In this document: in pieces, positions 1 through 9,622 of the stretch
How positions within the stretch are numbered: the stretch's first letter is position 1
How the letters are laid out: the number at the start of each line of letters is the position of its first letter
Assembly (NCBI RefSeq): GCF_013365535.1
Contig: NZ_CP053590.1
Coordinates: 3,834,501 to 3,898,500 of the forward strand
Origin: Aquimarina sp. TRL1
GTDB lineage: Bacteria; Bacteroidota; Bacteroidia; Flavobacteriales; Flavobacteriaceae
DNA: 64,000 nt
Reading direction: 5' to 3'
Made by a program: the position numbers and the translations under genes
Notes under the pieces: model-generated
What the model was told of the DNA's origin: nothing
What the model saw: the letters and a program-made list of their open reading frames with translations, nothing else
Database searches by the model: none

Positions 1-146
1 ATATGTACATTTTCCAACTTTACATCATTTGCAGCATTGAGAACTTTTCCGTGAATTTCATGATTCTCAGGAGTTTCAGTAGAAGTCTCTTGTGCATATA
101 GTCCAATATGAGATATAAGAAATAAGATGTAAAAAAGTTTTTTCAT
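1..146 (-). CDS. Secreted/surface protein, N-terminal part only (carboxypeptidase-D regulatory-like start)
   Basis: The first 48 codons of a minus-strand gene run off the left edge. The start is the ATG at 146-144. The protein begins with a clear signal peptide (MKKLFYILFLISHIGLYAQ, cleavage expected after AQ), then a short Thr/Glu stretch and the beginning of a segment reading IHGKVLNAANDVKLENVHI. That pattern (G-x-V-x-[D/N]-x5-L-x-[N/G]-V) is typical of the CarboxypepD_reg-like beta domain at the N-terminus of TonB-dependent receptors and other Bacteroidota surface proteins. The export signal is seen directly; the domain call is inferred from few residues. What follows the domain cannot be told from this window. 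Confidence 0.6.
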   Translation of the reverse strand, partial: MKKLFYILFLISHIGLYAQETSTETPENHEIHGKVLNAANDVKLENVH

Positions 147-282
147 ACAGCTGTTCAATAATTTAATAAGTACTCACCAGGTGAGACGTTGTAACTTTGG
201 ATTTTCCCAATAGTCAATAGTTATTTTATCGGAGCTCAATAAGCAAATCCTGAGCTCGTTTCTTGTGTAATCTCATAAGAGC

Positions 283-2037
283 TTACTTTCGATCATTACG
301 TCTTCTGCGATCTCTTCTGCGACCTCCACCATTATTTTTATCCTCATTTCTCCTTCGGTCCCGACCTTTAAAACCTTCACTTCTTCTGCGACCCTTAAAG
401 TTTTTTCCTTCCCCTCCGCCATTTCTTCTTTTTCCTCTGTTTCTTCGGGAATCTTTAGAAATTTCTACATTAACCTTTCTTCCTTCTAAGGTGTAATTAT
501 CAAAAACCTCCAATACTTTATCCTGTAATTCGGAGCCGGTATTGAAGAAAGAGAAACTTTCTTTAACATCAACACGATTCACCCCATCTCTACCCAGATC
601 TAAAGCTTCTTTGAGGAAATCTTTTAGTTTCATCCAGTCAAATCCGTCTTTCTCACCTACGTTGATAAAATAACGGGTAGAAGACTCTCTGTCATTATAA
701 TGATCGCGATCAGAAACCGTATTGAGATCTTTTGCGTTTTTGTAATAATTGTGAAAACGCGAAAATTCAACAGAGAAAAACTTTTTAATAAGTTCTTCTT
801 TACTAAATGCTTCCAGTACTTCATTAATAGAAGGCAGGTAACTGTCAATCTCATGATTGATCTCTGATTTACTAATATCATTCGCCAGGTGAAATAATTG
901 AACCTGACATATTTCTTCTCCGCTGGGAATCTCTTTCTTTTCAAATGATTTTTTGATGATTCGCTCTACGGATTTGATTTTTCGTATTTCACTTTTAGAA
1001 ACAATTACCATAGAAACCCCACTTTTTCCAGCTCTTCCGGTTCTACCACTTCTGTGAGTATAGGTTTCTATTTCATCAGGTAACTGATAATTGATTACGT
1101 GGGTTACATCATCTACATCAATCCCTCGAGCAGCAACATCTGTAGCTACTAACATTTGTATTTGTCTGTTTCTAAAGCTTTTCATTACAAGGTCACGCTG
1201 ATTTTGACTCAGGTCTCCATGTAATGCAGCTGCATTATATCCGTCTTCAATTAAGTTTTCTGCAACTTTCTGTGTATCTCTTTTAGTACGGCAGAAAATA
1301 ACAGAAAAGATATCAGGATTGGCATCAGCTAACCTTTTTAAGGCGTTATAACGATCTCTGGAGTTTACTACATAATACTCATGAGATACATTTTTAGACC
1401 CTGTATTTTTATGACCTACGGTAATTTCTACCGGATTAGACATGAATTTTTTAGCAATTGTTGATACCTCTCTAGGCATAGTAGCAGAGAATAGCCAGGT
1501 GTTTTTATCCTGTGGAGTATGTGATAAAATGCTGTTGATATCTTCATAGAATCCCATATTAAGCATTTCGTCAGCTTCATCCAATACACAGTATCCGATA
1601 TTAGAAATATCAACCATCTTCCTGTTGATCATATCCTGCATACGCCCTGGAGTAGCAACAATAATTTGTGCGCCACGTTTGATTTGCTTTGCTTGTTCAG
1701 TAATACTGGCACCACCGTAGATTGCAACAGTGTGTAATCCCGAAATAAACTTAGAGTAATTTTTTAATTCATTTGCTATTTGCAAACAAAGTTCTCTGGT
1801 AGGAGATAAGATTAACCCTTGAGTAATTCGACTACTGCTGTCTGTCTTTTGGATTAATGGAAAACCAAAAGCCGCAGTTTTACCTGTTCCAGTCTGAGCA
1901 AGGGCAACAATATCGGTCTCTTCTTCTAATAGGATAGGGATTGCCTTTTCCTGTACCTCACTTGGAGATTCAAACCCCATATCATTCACAGCCTTTATAA
2001 TAGACTCATCCAGACCTAACGCTTCAAATTTGTTCAT
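283..2037 (-). CDS. deaD: DEAD-box ATP-dependent RNA helicase with DbpA-like RNA-binding domain
   Basis: A 584-residue cytoplasmic RNA helicase that unwinds RNA duplexes, probably in ribosome assembly and cold-stress mRNA turnover. All motifs are visible: Q motif near residues 4-32, AQTGTGKT at 47-54, PTREL near 80, TPGR near 130, DEAD at 153-156, SAT at 184-186, RGID near 304, and HRSGRTGR at 328-335. A DbpA-type RNA-binding domain follows at about 455-525, then a very basic Arg/Gly/Asn-rich tail (about 530-584), a usual RNA-binding appendage. A strong promoter lies just upstream, leaving a leader of only about 10 bases. Family and core function are secure; the exact RNA substrate and the choice between DeaD/CsdA and DbpA names are inference. 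Confidence 0.93.
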   Translation of the reverse strand: MNKFEALGLDESIIKAVNDMGFESPSEVQEKAIPILLEEETDIVALAQTGTGKTAAFGFPLIQKTDSSSRITQGLILSPTRELCLQIANELKNYSKFISGLHTVAIYGGASITEQAKQIKRGAQIIVATPGRMQDMINRKMVDISNIGYCVLDEADEMLNMGFYEDINSILSHTPQDKNTWLFSATMPREVSTIAKKFMSNPVEITVGHKNTGSKNVSHEYYVVNSRDRYNALKRLADANPDIFSVIFCRTKRDTQKVAENLIEDGYNAAALHGDLSQNQRDLVMKSFRNRQIQMLVATDVAARGIDVDDVTHVINYQLPDEIETYTHRSGRTGRAGKSGVSMVIVSKSEIRKIKSVERIIKKSFEKKEIPSGEEICQVQLFHLANDISKSEINHEIDSYLPSINEVLEAFSKEELIKKFFSVEFSRFHNYYKNAKDLNTVSDRDHYNDRESSTRYFINVGEKDGFDWMKLKDFLKEALDLGRDGVNRVDVKESFSFFNTGSELQDKVLEVFDNYTLEGRKVNVEISKDSRRNRGKRRNGGGEGKNFKGRRRSEGFKGRDRRRNEDKNNGGGRRRDRRRRNDRK

Positions 2038-2054
2038 ATAAAATAAATAAGCTG

Positions 2055-2083
2055 CAAAGGTACGCTTTATTCTCTGTCTACAA
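2055..2083 (-). promoter_or_regulatory. Bacteroidota promoter of deaD
   Basis: On the minus strand TTG (2083-2081) is followed after 18 bases by TACCTTTG (2062-2055), a perfect TAnnTTTG -7 element. The predicted transcript starts about 10 bases before the ATG at 2037. Confidence 0.75.
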
Positions 2084-2143
2084 TAATAACGAGCTATTAA
2101 TTATGATGTTGCATGAAAATATTGGCTCTTTTTCTTCAAAAGC

Positions 2144-3193
2144 CTATTTAAGAATCTTAATTTCAAATAGTTTATCCCAATTTTTACCAGTTACAAATAA
2201 TTGTTTGGTCTTCTTATTGTAGGCAATTCCGTTTAGTACATCAAGCTCTGGGTGTTGGCTTACCTTCGCACGTAAACCAGATAAGTCGATCACCGCTTCC
2301 AATGCCCCATTAGAAGGATTGATCACCGCAATTCCATCTTTCTGCCAGGTATTGGCATATATTTTTCCTTCTATCCACTCGAGTTCATTGAATTTGGATT
2401 TGACACTTTTATTAGTGGTAACTTCTATATATTCTTTTTCGGCAAGTGTTTCGGGATCGAGAATCCATATCTTTTCTGTTCCGTCACTTTTGTAGATTCG
2501 GGTACCATCATTGCATAATCCCCAACCTTCTTTACTTTGATTATATCCAAAATCTCCTTTTTTTTCTAGTGTGGCTAGGTCGTAGATAAAACCAACTCTT
2601 TTTTTCCAGGTTAGTTGAATGATTTTATTGTTAAGAATCGTAATTCCTTCGGCAAAATATTCTTTAGAGATATCTTTTTTAGCAAGGATCTCTCCAGTAG
2701 TATATGCTATTTTTCTGAGTGAGGAGCTTCCGTAGCGTCCAGTACTCTCATATAAAGTATCGTTATAGAATTCCAAACCTTGTACAAATGCATTTTTGTC
2801 GTGCGGATATGTAGCTACAATTTCATAAGAATATAATTTAGGAGCAGTTTTGTTTAGGATAATCACATTTTTGGTAATGCTTTGTTGAGTACCTTCAAAA
2901 TATACAGTCGCCTTTAACTGACGATTCCCTAATTTTCTATCTGTAGTTTTAAAAGAAAAAGAAGTATTGGAGGTACTTTCTATTTTTGTATCTCCTAAAA
3001 AGAAAGAGGTAGAGTCAATTTGAATATTTTTTTTGTTCGTAATACTACCTTTTATAGTCTCTCCAGCCTTAAATTTTGAGTTTTTTTGAGCTAAAGACAA
3101 AGAAAAATAATTTTTTTTCTTGTCCGGATTACTTCCACAAGAAAACAGGAGTAAATTTAATGTTATGAGGGCTAATAGGTTACGTTTTTTCAT
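2144..3193 (-). CDS. Glutaminyl-peptide cyclotransferase (glutamine cyclotransferase) lipoprotein
   Basis: A 349-residue lipoprotein. The signal peptide has a lipobox ending FSC at Cys19. I chose the ATG at 3193 because it places the Lys-rich n-region directly before the hydrophobic core; an upstream in-frame ATG would add eight unhelpful residues. Residues 30-125 look like an Ig/beta-sandwich domain. From about 130 the sequence matches the plant/bacterial glutaminyl cyclase propeller family, which turns N-terminal Gln of peptides into pyroglutamate: FVQGLEFYNDTLYESTGRYG, then FAEGITILNNKIIQLTWK, then WGLCNDG and LNGIAYN. It probably acts on exported proteins or peptides at the envelope. Family is confident; the physiological substrate is unknown. 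Confidence 0.85.
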   Translation of the reverse strand: MKKRNLLALITLNLLLFSCGSNPDKKKNYFSLSLAQKNSKFKAGETIKGSITNKKNIQIDSTSFFLGDTKIESTSNTSFSFKTTDRKLGNRQLKATVYFEGTQQSITKNVIILNKTAPKLYSYEIVATYPHDKNAFVQGLEFYNDTLYESTGRYGSSSLRKIAYTTGEILAKKDISKEYFAEGITILNNKIIQLTWKKRVGFIYDLATLEKKGDFGYNQSKEGWGLCNDGTRIYKSDGTEKIWILDPETLAEKEYIEVTTNKSVKSKFNELEWIEGKIYANTWQKDGIAVINPSNGALEAVIDLSGLRAKVSQHPELDVLNGIAYNKKTKQLFVTGKNWDKLFEIKILK

Positions 3194-3248
3194 TGAGTTT
3201 AATATTATGCAAAGCAAGATATTTATTTTAATTGAGTTTAAAAAATGG

Positions 3249-3278
3249 TTGTAAAATATAGGAAAGGTTGTATATTTG
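3249..3278 (+). promoter_or_regulatory. Promoter of the SRP RNA gene
   Basis: TTG (3249-3251), 19-base spacer, then TATATTTG (3271-3278), an exact Bacteroidota TAnnTTTG element. The predicted start falls at about 3284-3286, the first base of the RNA's closing stem. Confidence 0.8.
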
Positions 3279-3283
3279 CACCC

Positions 3284-3378
3284 GGCAAGTCCTACACAAC
3301 TAGCTCCTGTTGAATCCTCCAGGGCGGGAACGCAGCAAAGGTAGACGGTTGTAGCAGTGTGATGTAGGTAGCTTGCCT
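3284..3378 (+). ncRNA. ffs: Signal recognition particle RNA (4.5S type)
   Basis: A short bacterial SRP RNA. The ends pair (GGCAAG at 3284-3289 with CTTGCC at 3372-3377, then CCTAC with GTAGG). The apical part carries the conserved core: TCCTCC, then GGGCGGGAACGCAGCAAAGG, containing the GGAA-type tetraloop and the asymmetric AGCA internal loop bound by Ffh. A run of seven T follows the stem and serves as terminator. The RNA with Ffh targets membrane and exported proteins to the SecYEG translocon. Size (about 95 nt), core and promoter agree; only the precise 3' end is uncertain. Confidence 0.92.
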
Positions 3379-3493
3379 TTTTTTATGCAATAAAGTTTCT
3401 ATCTCCTTTTCTTTCGTGCTTGTTTTTTAGTATCCCGTATTTTCTTTTGATTTCTCCTTTAGAAGCATTAAAAAATGTCTGATATTTGTAGCC

Positions 3494-4315
3494 ATGAATA
3501 AAAAGGCTAAGCAAAAAGTAGTACTCATTACCGGAGGATCTTCGGGAATAGGGAAATCGGTAGGAGATTATCTTACGAGTTTAGGAATGATTGTTTATGG
3601 AACAAGTCGTAATCCTGATAACTATAAGAAAACTTCTAATTTTGAGTTGCTTAGACTGGATGTGGCAGATGTTGATAGCATTGTATCGGCTGTAAAAGCA
3701 GTTGTAGATCAAGAAGGGAGGGTTGATGTACTGATCAATAATGCAGGAGCAGGAATTACAGGACCTATAGAAGAAATTCCTGAAGAAGAAATCATAAAGA
3801 ATTTTACTACTAACTATTTCGGGCCAGTCAATGTGATTAAGGCAGTGTTACCCCAGATGAGGAAGCAACGATCCGGATTGATTATAAACGTTACCTCTAT
3901 TGCCGGGTATATGGGATTGCCGTATAGGGGAGTATACAGTGCTTCAAAAGCAGCTCTGGAAATAACTACCGAAGCATGGAGAATGGAGCTGAAACAATTC
4001 AATATTCAAATGACGAATGTGGCTCCTGGAGATTTTGCGACCAATATTGCAGCAGGAAGATACCACGCTCCGGTATTAGATGGCTCTCCATATAAAGAAG
4101 TATATGGAAATACATTAAAACTGATGGATGATCATGTCGATAATGGTAAAGATCCGCTGGAAATGGCAAAGGCAATGTATAAGATTATAAATAGTTCGAG
4201 TCCCAGGGTACATTATAAGGTAGGGGAGTTTATGCAGAAGTTTTCGATTGTCCTTAAACGGATATTACCGGATACGATATATGAAAAATTAATAATGAAT
4301 CATTATAAATTGTAA
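3494..4315 (+). CDS. SDR family oxidoreductase
   Basis: A 273-residue short-chain dehydrogenase/reductase with a Rossmann fold. The cofactor motif TGGSSGIG lies at residues 13-20, NNAGAG in the middle of the domain, and the catalytic triad is seen as Ser in INVTSIAG with YSASK (Tyr and Lys spaced by three). A Thr-Ser-Arg-Asn segment after beta-2 suggests NADP preference. The C-terminal 60 residues, rich in basic and hydrophobic residues, resemble SDRs annotated as retinol/sterol-type dehydrogenases, but the substrate cannot be read from sequence. It is monocistronic, lying between ffs and tal. A near-consensus GATATTTG ends only five bases before the ATG, so the message might be leaderless, but no -33 element is present at the right distance. 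Confidence 0.85.
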   Translation: MNKKAKQKVVLITGGSSGIGKSVGDYLTSLGMIVYGTSRNPDNYKKTSNFELLRLDVADVDSIVSAVKAVVDQEGRVDVLINNAGAGITGPIEEIPEEEIIKNFTTNYFGPVNVIKAVLPQMRKQRSGLIINVTSIAGYMGLPYRGVYSASKAALEITTEAWRMELKQFNIQMTNVAPGDFATNIAAGRYHAPVLDGSPYKEVYGNTLKLMDDHVDNGKDPLEMAKAMYKIINSSSPRVHYKVGEFMQKFSIVLKRILPDTIYEKLIMNHYKL

Positions 4316-4392
4316 TTTTAATGACTGTGCGACAATGATTATTTATATATTCGCCGAGTCTAAGAAAAAGTTATAAATCTAAACACAACAGC

Positions 4393-5046
4393 ATGAAATT
4401 TTTTATTGATACAGCGAATCTGGACCAGATTAAAGAAGCACAGGATTTAGGAGTGCTAGATGGAGTAACGACGAATCCTTCTTTAATGGCAAAAGAAGGG
4501 ATTACAGGAAAAGAAAACATTATCAATCACTATAAGAAAATATGTGATATTGTAACCGGAGATGTTAGTGCAGAAGTTATCTCTACTGATTTTGAAGGAA
4601 TGGTTCGAGAAGGAGAAGAGTTGGCAAAATTGGATGATAAGATCGTTGTTAAAGTTCCTATGATAAAGGATGGAGTAAAGGCAATTAAATATTTTAGTGA
4701 TAAAGGAATTAAAACAAATTGTACATTGGTATTTTCTGCAGGACAAGCTTTATTGGCTGCTAAAGCAGGAGCTACATATGTATCGCCATTTATTGGTCGT
4801 TTGGATGATATCTCTACAGATGGACTTAATTTGATTGCTGAGATCCGAATGATTTATGATAACTATAATTTTGATACGCAAATTTTAGCAGCTTCAGTAC
4901 GTCATACAATGCATGTTATTGACTGTGCTAAAATTGGGGCAGATATTATGACAGGTCCGTTATCTTCTATCGAAGGGTTGTTAAAACACCCATTGACAGA
5001 TATTGGTTTGGCTAAGTTTTTAGCAGATTATAACAAAGGAAATTAA
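4393..5046 (+). CDS. tal: Transaldolase, small TalC/FSA-type
   Basis: A 217-residue (beta/alpha)8 enzyme of the small transaldolase/fructose-6-phosphate aldolase family, transferring dihydroxyacetone units in the non-oxidative pentose phosphate pathway. Seen in sequence: IDTAN at 5-9 (Asp6), GVTTNPS at 24-30, and the Schiff-base lysine K87 in VVKVP. Two residues that separate E. coli FSA from transaldolases are informative. The FSA glutamine (Gln59) is here Glu61 (SAEV), and the FSA tyrosine (Tyr131) is here Phe133 (SPFIGR). Both match the transaldolase state, so I prefer transaldolase over aldolase despite the common fsa annotation. A strong terminator follows. No clear promoter was found; TATATTCG at 4346-4353 is a weak candidate. 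Confidence 0.9.
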   Translation: MKFFIDTANLDQIKEAQDLGVLDGVTTNPSLMAKEGITGKENIINHYKKICDIVTGDVSAEVISTDFEGMVREGEELAKLDDKIVVKVPMIKDGVKAIKYFSDKGIKTNCTLVFSAGQALLAAKAGATYVSPFIGRLDDISTDGLNLIAEIRMIYDNYNFDTQILAASVRHTMHVIDCAKIGADIMTGPLSSIEGLLKHPLTDIGLAKFLADYNKGN

Positions 5047-5072
5047 GCCAGATACTGGTTCTTATTATAAAT

Positions 5073-5100
5073 AAAACCTCCCGAAATAGGGAGGTTTTTT
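5073..5100 (+). terminator. Rho-independent terminator of tal
   Basis: Perfect hairpin with arms AAAACCTCCC (5073-5082) and GGGAGGTTTT (5089-5098), a 6-base loop and a T run. Confidence 0.85.
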
Positions 5101-5233
5101 ATATTGTAAACGATCCTGTACATCCAGTGATGATTGGCAAATAAAAGTTTTTTATTGATAAAAGCTTTAGAAGAAGATTGTATTTGTTCTTAATGCTGTT
5201 TTTTTATTGATATAAAGAATCAATGATAGACTG

Positions 5234-6664
5234 TTACAAATTACCTTGTTGTTTTAGTTCTTCTTTTAATTGCGTTGAGAACAAGTTAGATCGGGCGTTA
5301 ATGATTTTACCATCCTGATCTACAAGTATGACCTGGTTTCTATAATAAATAATTAAGTCTTCGGAAGAACATTTAGGAAATCTGAAAGCAAATTCTTTAT
5401 TGAGATCGTATTGGTTTCTCTGAATGGTTCTTCTCCAGTTACTATTGTATTCTTCATCAATATTGATCCCAATAAATTCAGTATGAGGAAACTGTTTTTC
5501 TAACGCAGCTGCTTTTTTATGAGCTTTTAGGTAGAGGTCTCTATGTTCTTGTAGCGACCAAAAATAAAATACAGTAACTGGTTTTTTTAGTAAGGAAGTA
5601 AGCGGGATAATCTCTCCTTTATGTGTTAATAAGTCCTGTTCTGGAATACTGCTTCTAGGTCTTAACCGGTATGCGGCTTTTGCTAGTTTTTTTAACTCAC
5701 GTTGGTTGTTTTTGTTATTACTTTTTGACAGGAAGTACTTCAGAACTTTATTAGAAGCAATATCATCTTCTGAATTTAAGATAAAACGCTTGGTAATGGC
5801 TCTGAGTAGATTGTCTTTTATATAGGGTTGATCAATAAGGCTATCGACCAGGTTTATTTCATATTTGGTTATTCCCAGAGAGTTTCTGTTTATCAGACCT
5901 CCTTTGGTATATTTGGTATAGGCAGCATTAGTCAGGTAATTGCTTAAGAAACGATTGTACGAATATAAATTGGATAATACGAGATCGTTAAAATCTACTT
6001 CCTTTTGATAATTGAAGAAATCTTTGGGTAAATCTGTGATAGAATCCAGATTTGTAATTCCGTAATGTTTGTAGAAATAGATTTCGTACCTGGAATAAAA
6101 ATCATAAGTAAAGCTGGCTTTTGTTATTTTTTTTGCCAGATCGCTAAGTGTATTTTTTGCAGCAAATTGATCGTGTTTGTTTAACCGCTCTTTTAGTAGA
6201 TATTGTTGTTTTTTGCGAAAATCCTCAGGGGAAAAATTAAAGTAATACCGGTTTAGGTTTTTTCGTTCTTTTTCATTCTGAAGGAACATGTCTATCAGGA
6301 AATTATTTTTTTTTGCCCCATCTCCTGTGAAGACCAAAGATTCATCAAACTCCAGTGTATTGAGACGTATCAAGGTACTATCTCCTTTTTCCAGAAGTAC
6401 AATCTGATTCTCAGGGCTGTGGTAAAAAAGGTATGCCCCTTCTTGTAGGCTGTCCATTTTGTATAGGAATCGATTGTTTTTATCCAGATATATAGTATCT
6501 CCTTTTCCATATTCTCTGTAAAGAATGATATAATGAGAATTAGGGTTGACAATTTCCCCTCCAAAATAGGTGCTTTCTCTGATTTCTTCTTTTTCTGTTC
6601 CACAACTATAAAGTATCAGAGAAAATAATATACAAATATAGAATCTTATTTTGAGGGTGAGCAT
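5234..6664 (-). CDS. Thioredoxin-fold lipoprotein lacking the CXXC redox motif
   Basis: A 476-residue lipoprotein with signal peptide and lipobox (ILYSC, Cys21). Residues 30-330 are a Bacteroidota-type N-terminal region rich in Tyr, Asn and Lys with no enzyme motif that I recognise. The C-terminal 140 residues look like a TlpA/AhpC-type thioredoxin fold: HKGEIIPLTSLLKKPVTVFYFW, then EFIGINIDEE, and a terminal RNQVILVDQDGKII strand pair. Where TlpA proteins have W-C-x-x-C this one has WSLQEHRD, so it cannot do dithiol exchange by the usual route. It is probably envelope-located, perhaps a sensor or scaffold. It is monocistronic. The fold is fairly confident; the function is unknown. Confidence 0.72.
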   Translation of the reverse strand: MLTLKIRFYICILFSLILYSCGTEKEEIRESTYFGGEIVNPNSHYIILYREYGKGDTIYLDKNNRFLYKMDSLQEGAYLFYHSPENQIVLLEKGDSTLIRLNTLEFDESLVFTGDGAKKNNFLIDMFLQNEKERKNLNRYYFNFSPEDFRKKQQYLLKERLNKHDQFAAKNTLSDLAKKITKASFTYDFYSRYEIYFYKHYGITNLDSITDLPKDFFNYQKEVDFNDLVLSNLYSYNRFLSNYLTNAAYTKYTKGGLINRNSLGITKYEINLVDSLIDQPYIKDNLLRAITKRFILNSEDDIASNKVLKYFLSKSNNKNNQRELKKLAKAAYRLRPRSSIPEQDLLTHKGEIIPLTSLLKKPVTVFYFWSLQEHRDLYLKAHKKAAALEKQFPHTEFIGINIDEEYNSNWRRTIQRNQYDLNKEFAFRFPKCSSEDLIIYYRNQVILVDQDGKIINARSNLFSTQLKEELKQQGNL

Positions 6665-6782
6665 TTGTTTGTTAATTAGTGCACTAACCTACAAAAATAG
6701 AGCTATACATATTGTATGCAGTTAATAATATGTTAATTCTGTATTTGTGTACAGAATGTTTTAGGGTTTTGTTTGATTTGTC

Positions 6783-6790
6783 TACTTTTG
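6783..6790 (+). promoter_or_regulatory. Promoter -7 element before the ABC-F gene
   Basis: TACTTTTG matches TAnnTTTG exactly and lies 33 bases before the ATG. No TTG stands at the best distance, so only the -7 element is supported. Confidence 0.5.
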
Positions 6791-6811
6791 CCGAAAAATT
6801 AAACTCAATAG

Positions 6812-8446
<1,635 letters not shown>

Positions 8447-8472
8447 TACCTGAATTAAAAAGAAAGAAAATG

Positions 8473-8501
8473 AAAGGGCTACTTATACAGTAGCCTTTTT
8501 T
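8473..8501 (+). terminator. Terminator of the ABC-F gene
   Basis: Stem GGCTAC (8477-8482) with GTAGCC (8490-8495), followed by seven T. Confidence 0.75.
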
Positions 8502-8698
8502 TATTGTTTTTTATTAGAGAAGTATTTGACAATAGAATACCCTCCATAGATAATTACTGCAACAGTAAAAAAGGCTCTGAAATTCCATTCTCCTCCGTTA
8601 TTGATTCTGTTATACAGCCTGAAACTTCCAAAAATGACTAATGCAAAGCCAATTAATAAGTCCCAGTGTTTTCTCGGTTGTTGATTGTTTTCTTCCAT
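8501..8698 (-). CDS. Small two-helix membrane protein, hypothetical
   Basis: A 65-residue protein with a polar N-terminus (MEENNQQPRKHWD) and two predicted membrane helices: about 14-27 (LIGFALVIFGSFRL) and about 42-57 (AFFTVAVIIYGGYSIV). It ends in a basic tail (KYFSNKKQ). I do not recognise a named family; similar small proteins are common in Flavobacteriaceae. It starts 21 bases after the end of the next gene upstream on the same strand (8720-9433), so the two are probably one operon. Its stop codon touches the T run of the opposing terminator. Confidence 0.6.
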   Translation of the reverse strand: MEENNQQPRKHWDLLIGFALVIFGSFRLYNRINNGGEWNFRAFFTVAVIIYGGYSIVKYFSNKKQ

Positions 8699-8719
8699 AG
8701 GAACGAAAATACTAACAAA

Positions 8720-9433
8720 TTATGAATTATAGAATTTACTATTCCAGATTGCGGGATTGAAATTTTTTCCTAGAGCAAAACCATAAAAAAGAGCTATGGC
8801 TGCAATCCATTTAAAAACAAATAGAAATACGATAACAGTTTGTGAATGAGAAGGAGTCTTGCTAAAGAGTCCTATAGGAATAAAATAAGTAGTTATAACA
8901 CTTAAAAGAAAAATTAACAATACTAGATTCTCAAGGCTTTTGAAGGACCATACTAAAAGTTTTCTCGCAGGATGAAGATCGTTTCCCCATTTGTGAATCA
9001 GGTAGAAATAATCATTCCCTATAGGAGTAAACAGTAGGGGATCATCTTCATTTTCTAATTTAAACATTTTAGAAGGAGCTATAATTTTATACCCTTCAAT
9101 AGTGGTTTGATGTTCTCTTTCTAGAGTTTTTATAATACGAATAGCTTCAGGAGGAAGTGCTCCTTTAAAGTATTTAGTATCTAAAAAGCGAAGACGATAG
9201 TCAATGCATATTTTTTTTATTTGATCGATATGATAAATGCGATTAGTATCCAGTAAATCAAAGTTAAAAACGGTTTCACGGGCAGTAGAAGCAAGTGTAG
9301 CCGCAATTCTGTCTTCTCTTTTTGCTTCGCGAACAAAAATAGCTTTTACTTGCTCTTCCCAGCTGTCTTCATTGAATTCACGAGCTCTTACCTGAGTAAG
9401 TTTTTCATGGATATTTGTCCTTTTTAGTAGCAT
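8720..9433 (-). CDS. Conserved membrane protein, hypothetical
   Basis: A 237-residue protein. Residues 1-160 are soluble and mixed charged/hydrophobic (for example PPEAIRIIKTLEREHQ and DYFYLIHKWGNDLHPARKLL). Two membrane helices follow at about 168-190 (LENLVLLIFLLSVITTYF) and 202-225 (TVIVFLFVFKWIAAIALFYG), and a short tail. No signal peptide or enzyme motif is seen, so the soluble part is probably cytoplasmic. It is the first gene of a likely two-gene operon with the 65-residue membrane protein. I cannot assign a function. Confidence 0.65.
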   Translation of the reverse strand: MLLKRTNIHEKLTQVRAREFNEDSWEEQVKAIFVREAKREDRIAATLASTARETVFNFDLLDTNRIYHIDQIKKICIDYRLRFLDTKYFKGALPPEAIRIIKTLEREHQTTIEGYKIIAPSKMFKLENEDDPLLFTPIGNDYFYLIHKWGNDLHPARKLLVWSFKSLENLVLLIFLLSVITTYFIPIGLFSKTPSHSQTVIVFLFVFKWIAAIALFYGFALGKNFNPAIWNSKFYNS

Positions 9434-9563
9434 ACGATGCAGCTTTATAGTATACTAAGGTACGTATTTTTGAGGGGGAAATCAATGGGTAAAGAAAGCT
9501 TTAACAACCAGAAGAGGTGAAATGTTAACTTCTTGCTAAGAAGAAATGAAGCTATAAGTGTTT

Positions 9564-9597
9564 AAAAAAAGCACTGTCATTATAGAGACAGTGCTTT
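9564..9597 (-). terminator. Terminator of the beta-propeller gene
   Basis: Perfect 11-bp arms AAAGCACTGTC (9568-9578) and GACAGTGCTTT (9587-9597). Read on the minus strand, a T run (complement of 9564-9570) follows the stem, just past the stop at 9623. Confidence 0.8.
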
Positions 9598-9622
9598 TGT
9601 TTGTTGGATTGTCTGTTTGATA

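Noticed and set aside
3447..3488. Promoter for the SDR at 3494 (TTG and GATATTTG)
   Set aside because: The spacing of 31 bases is too long for the phylum's promoter and the -7 element is off by one; mentioned only in the gene entry.
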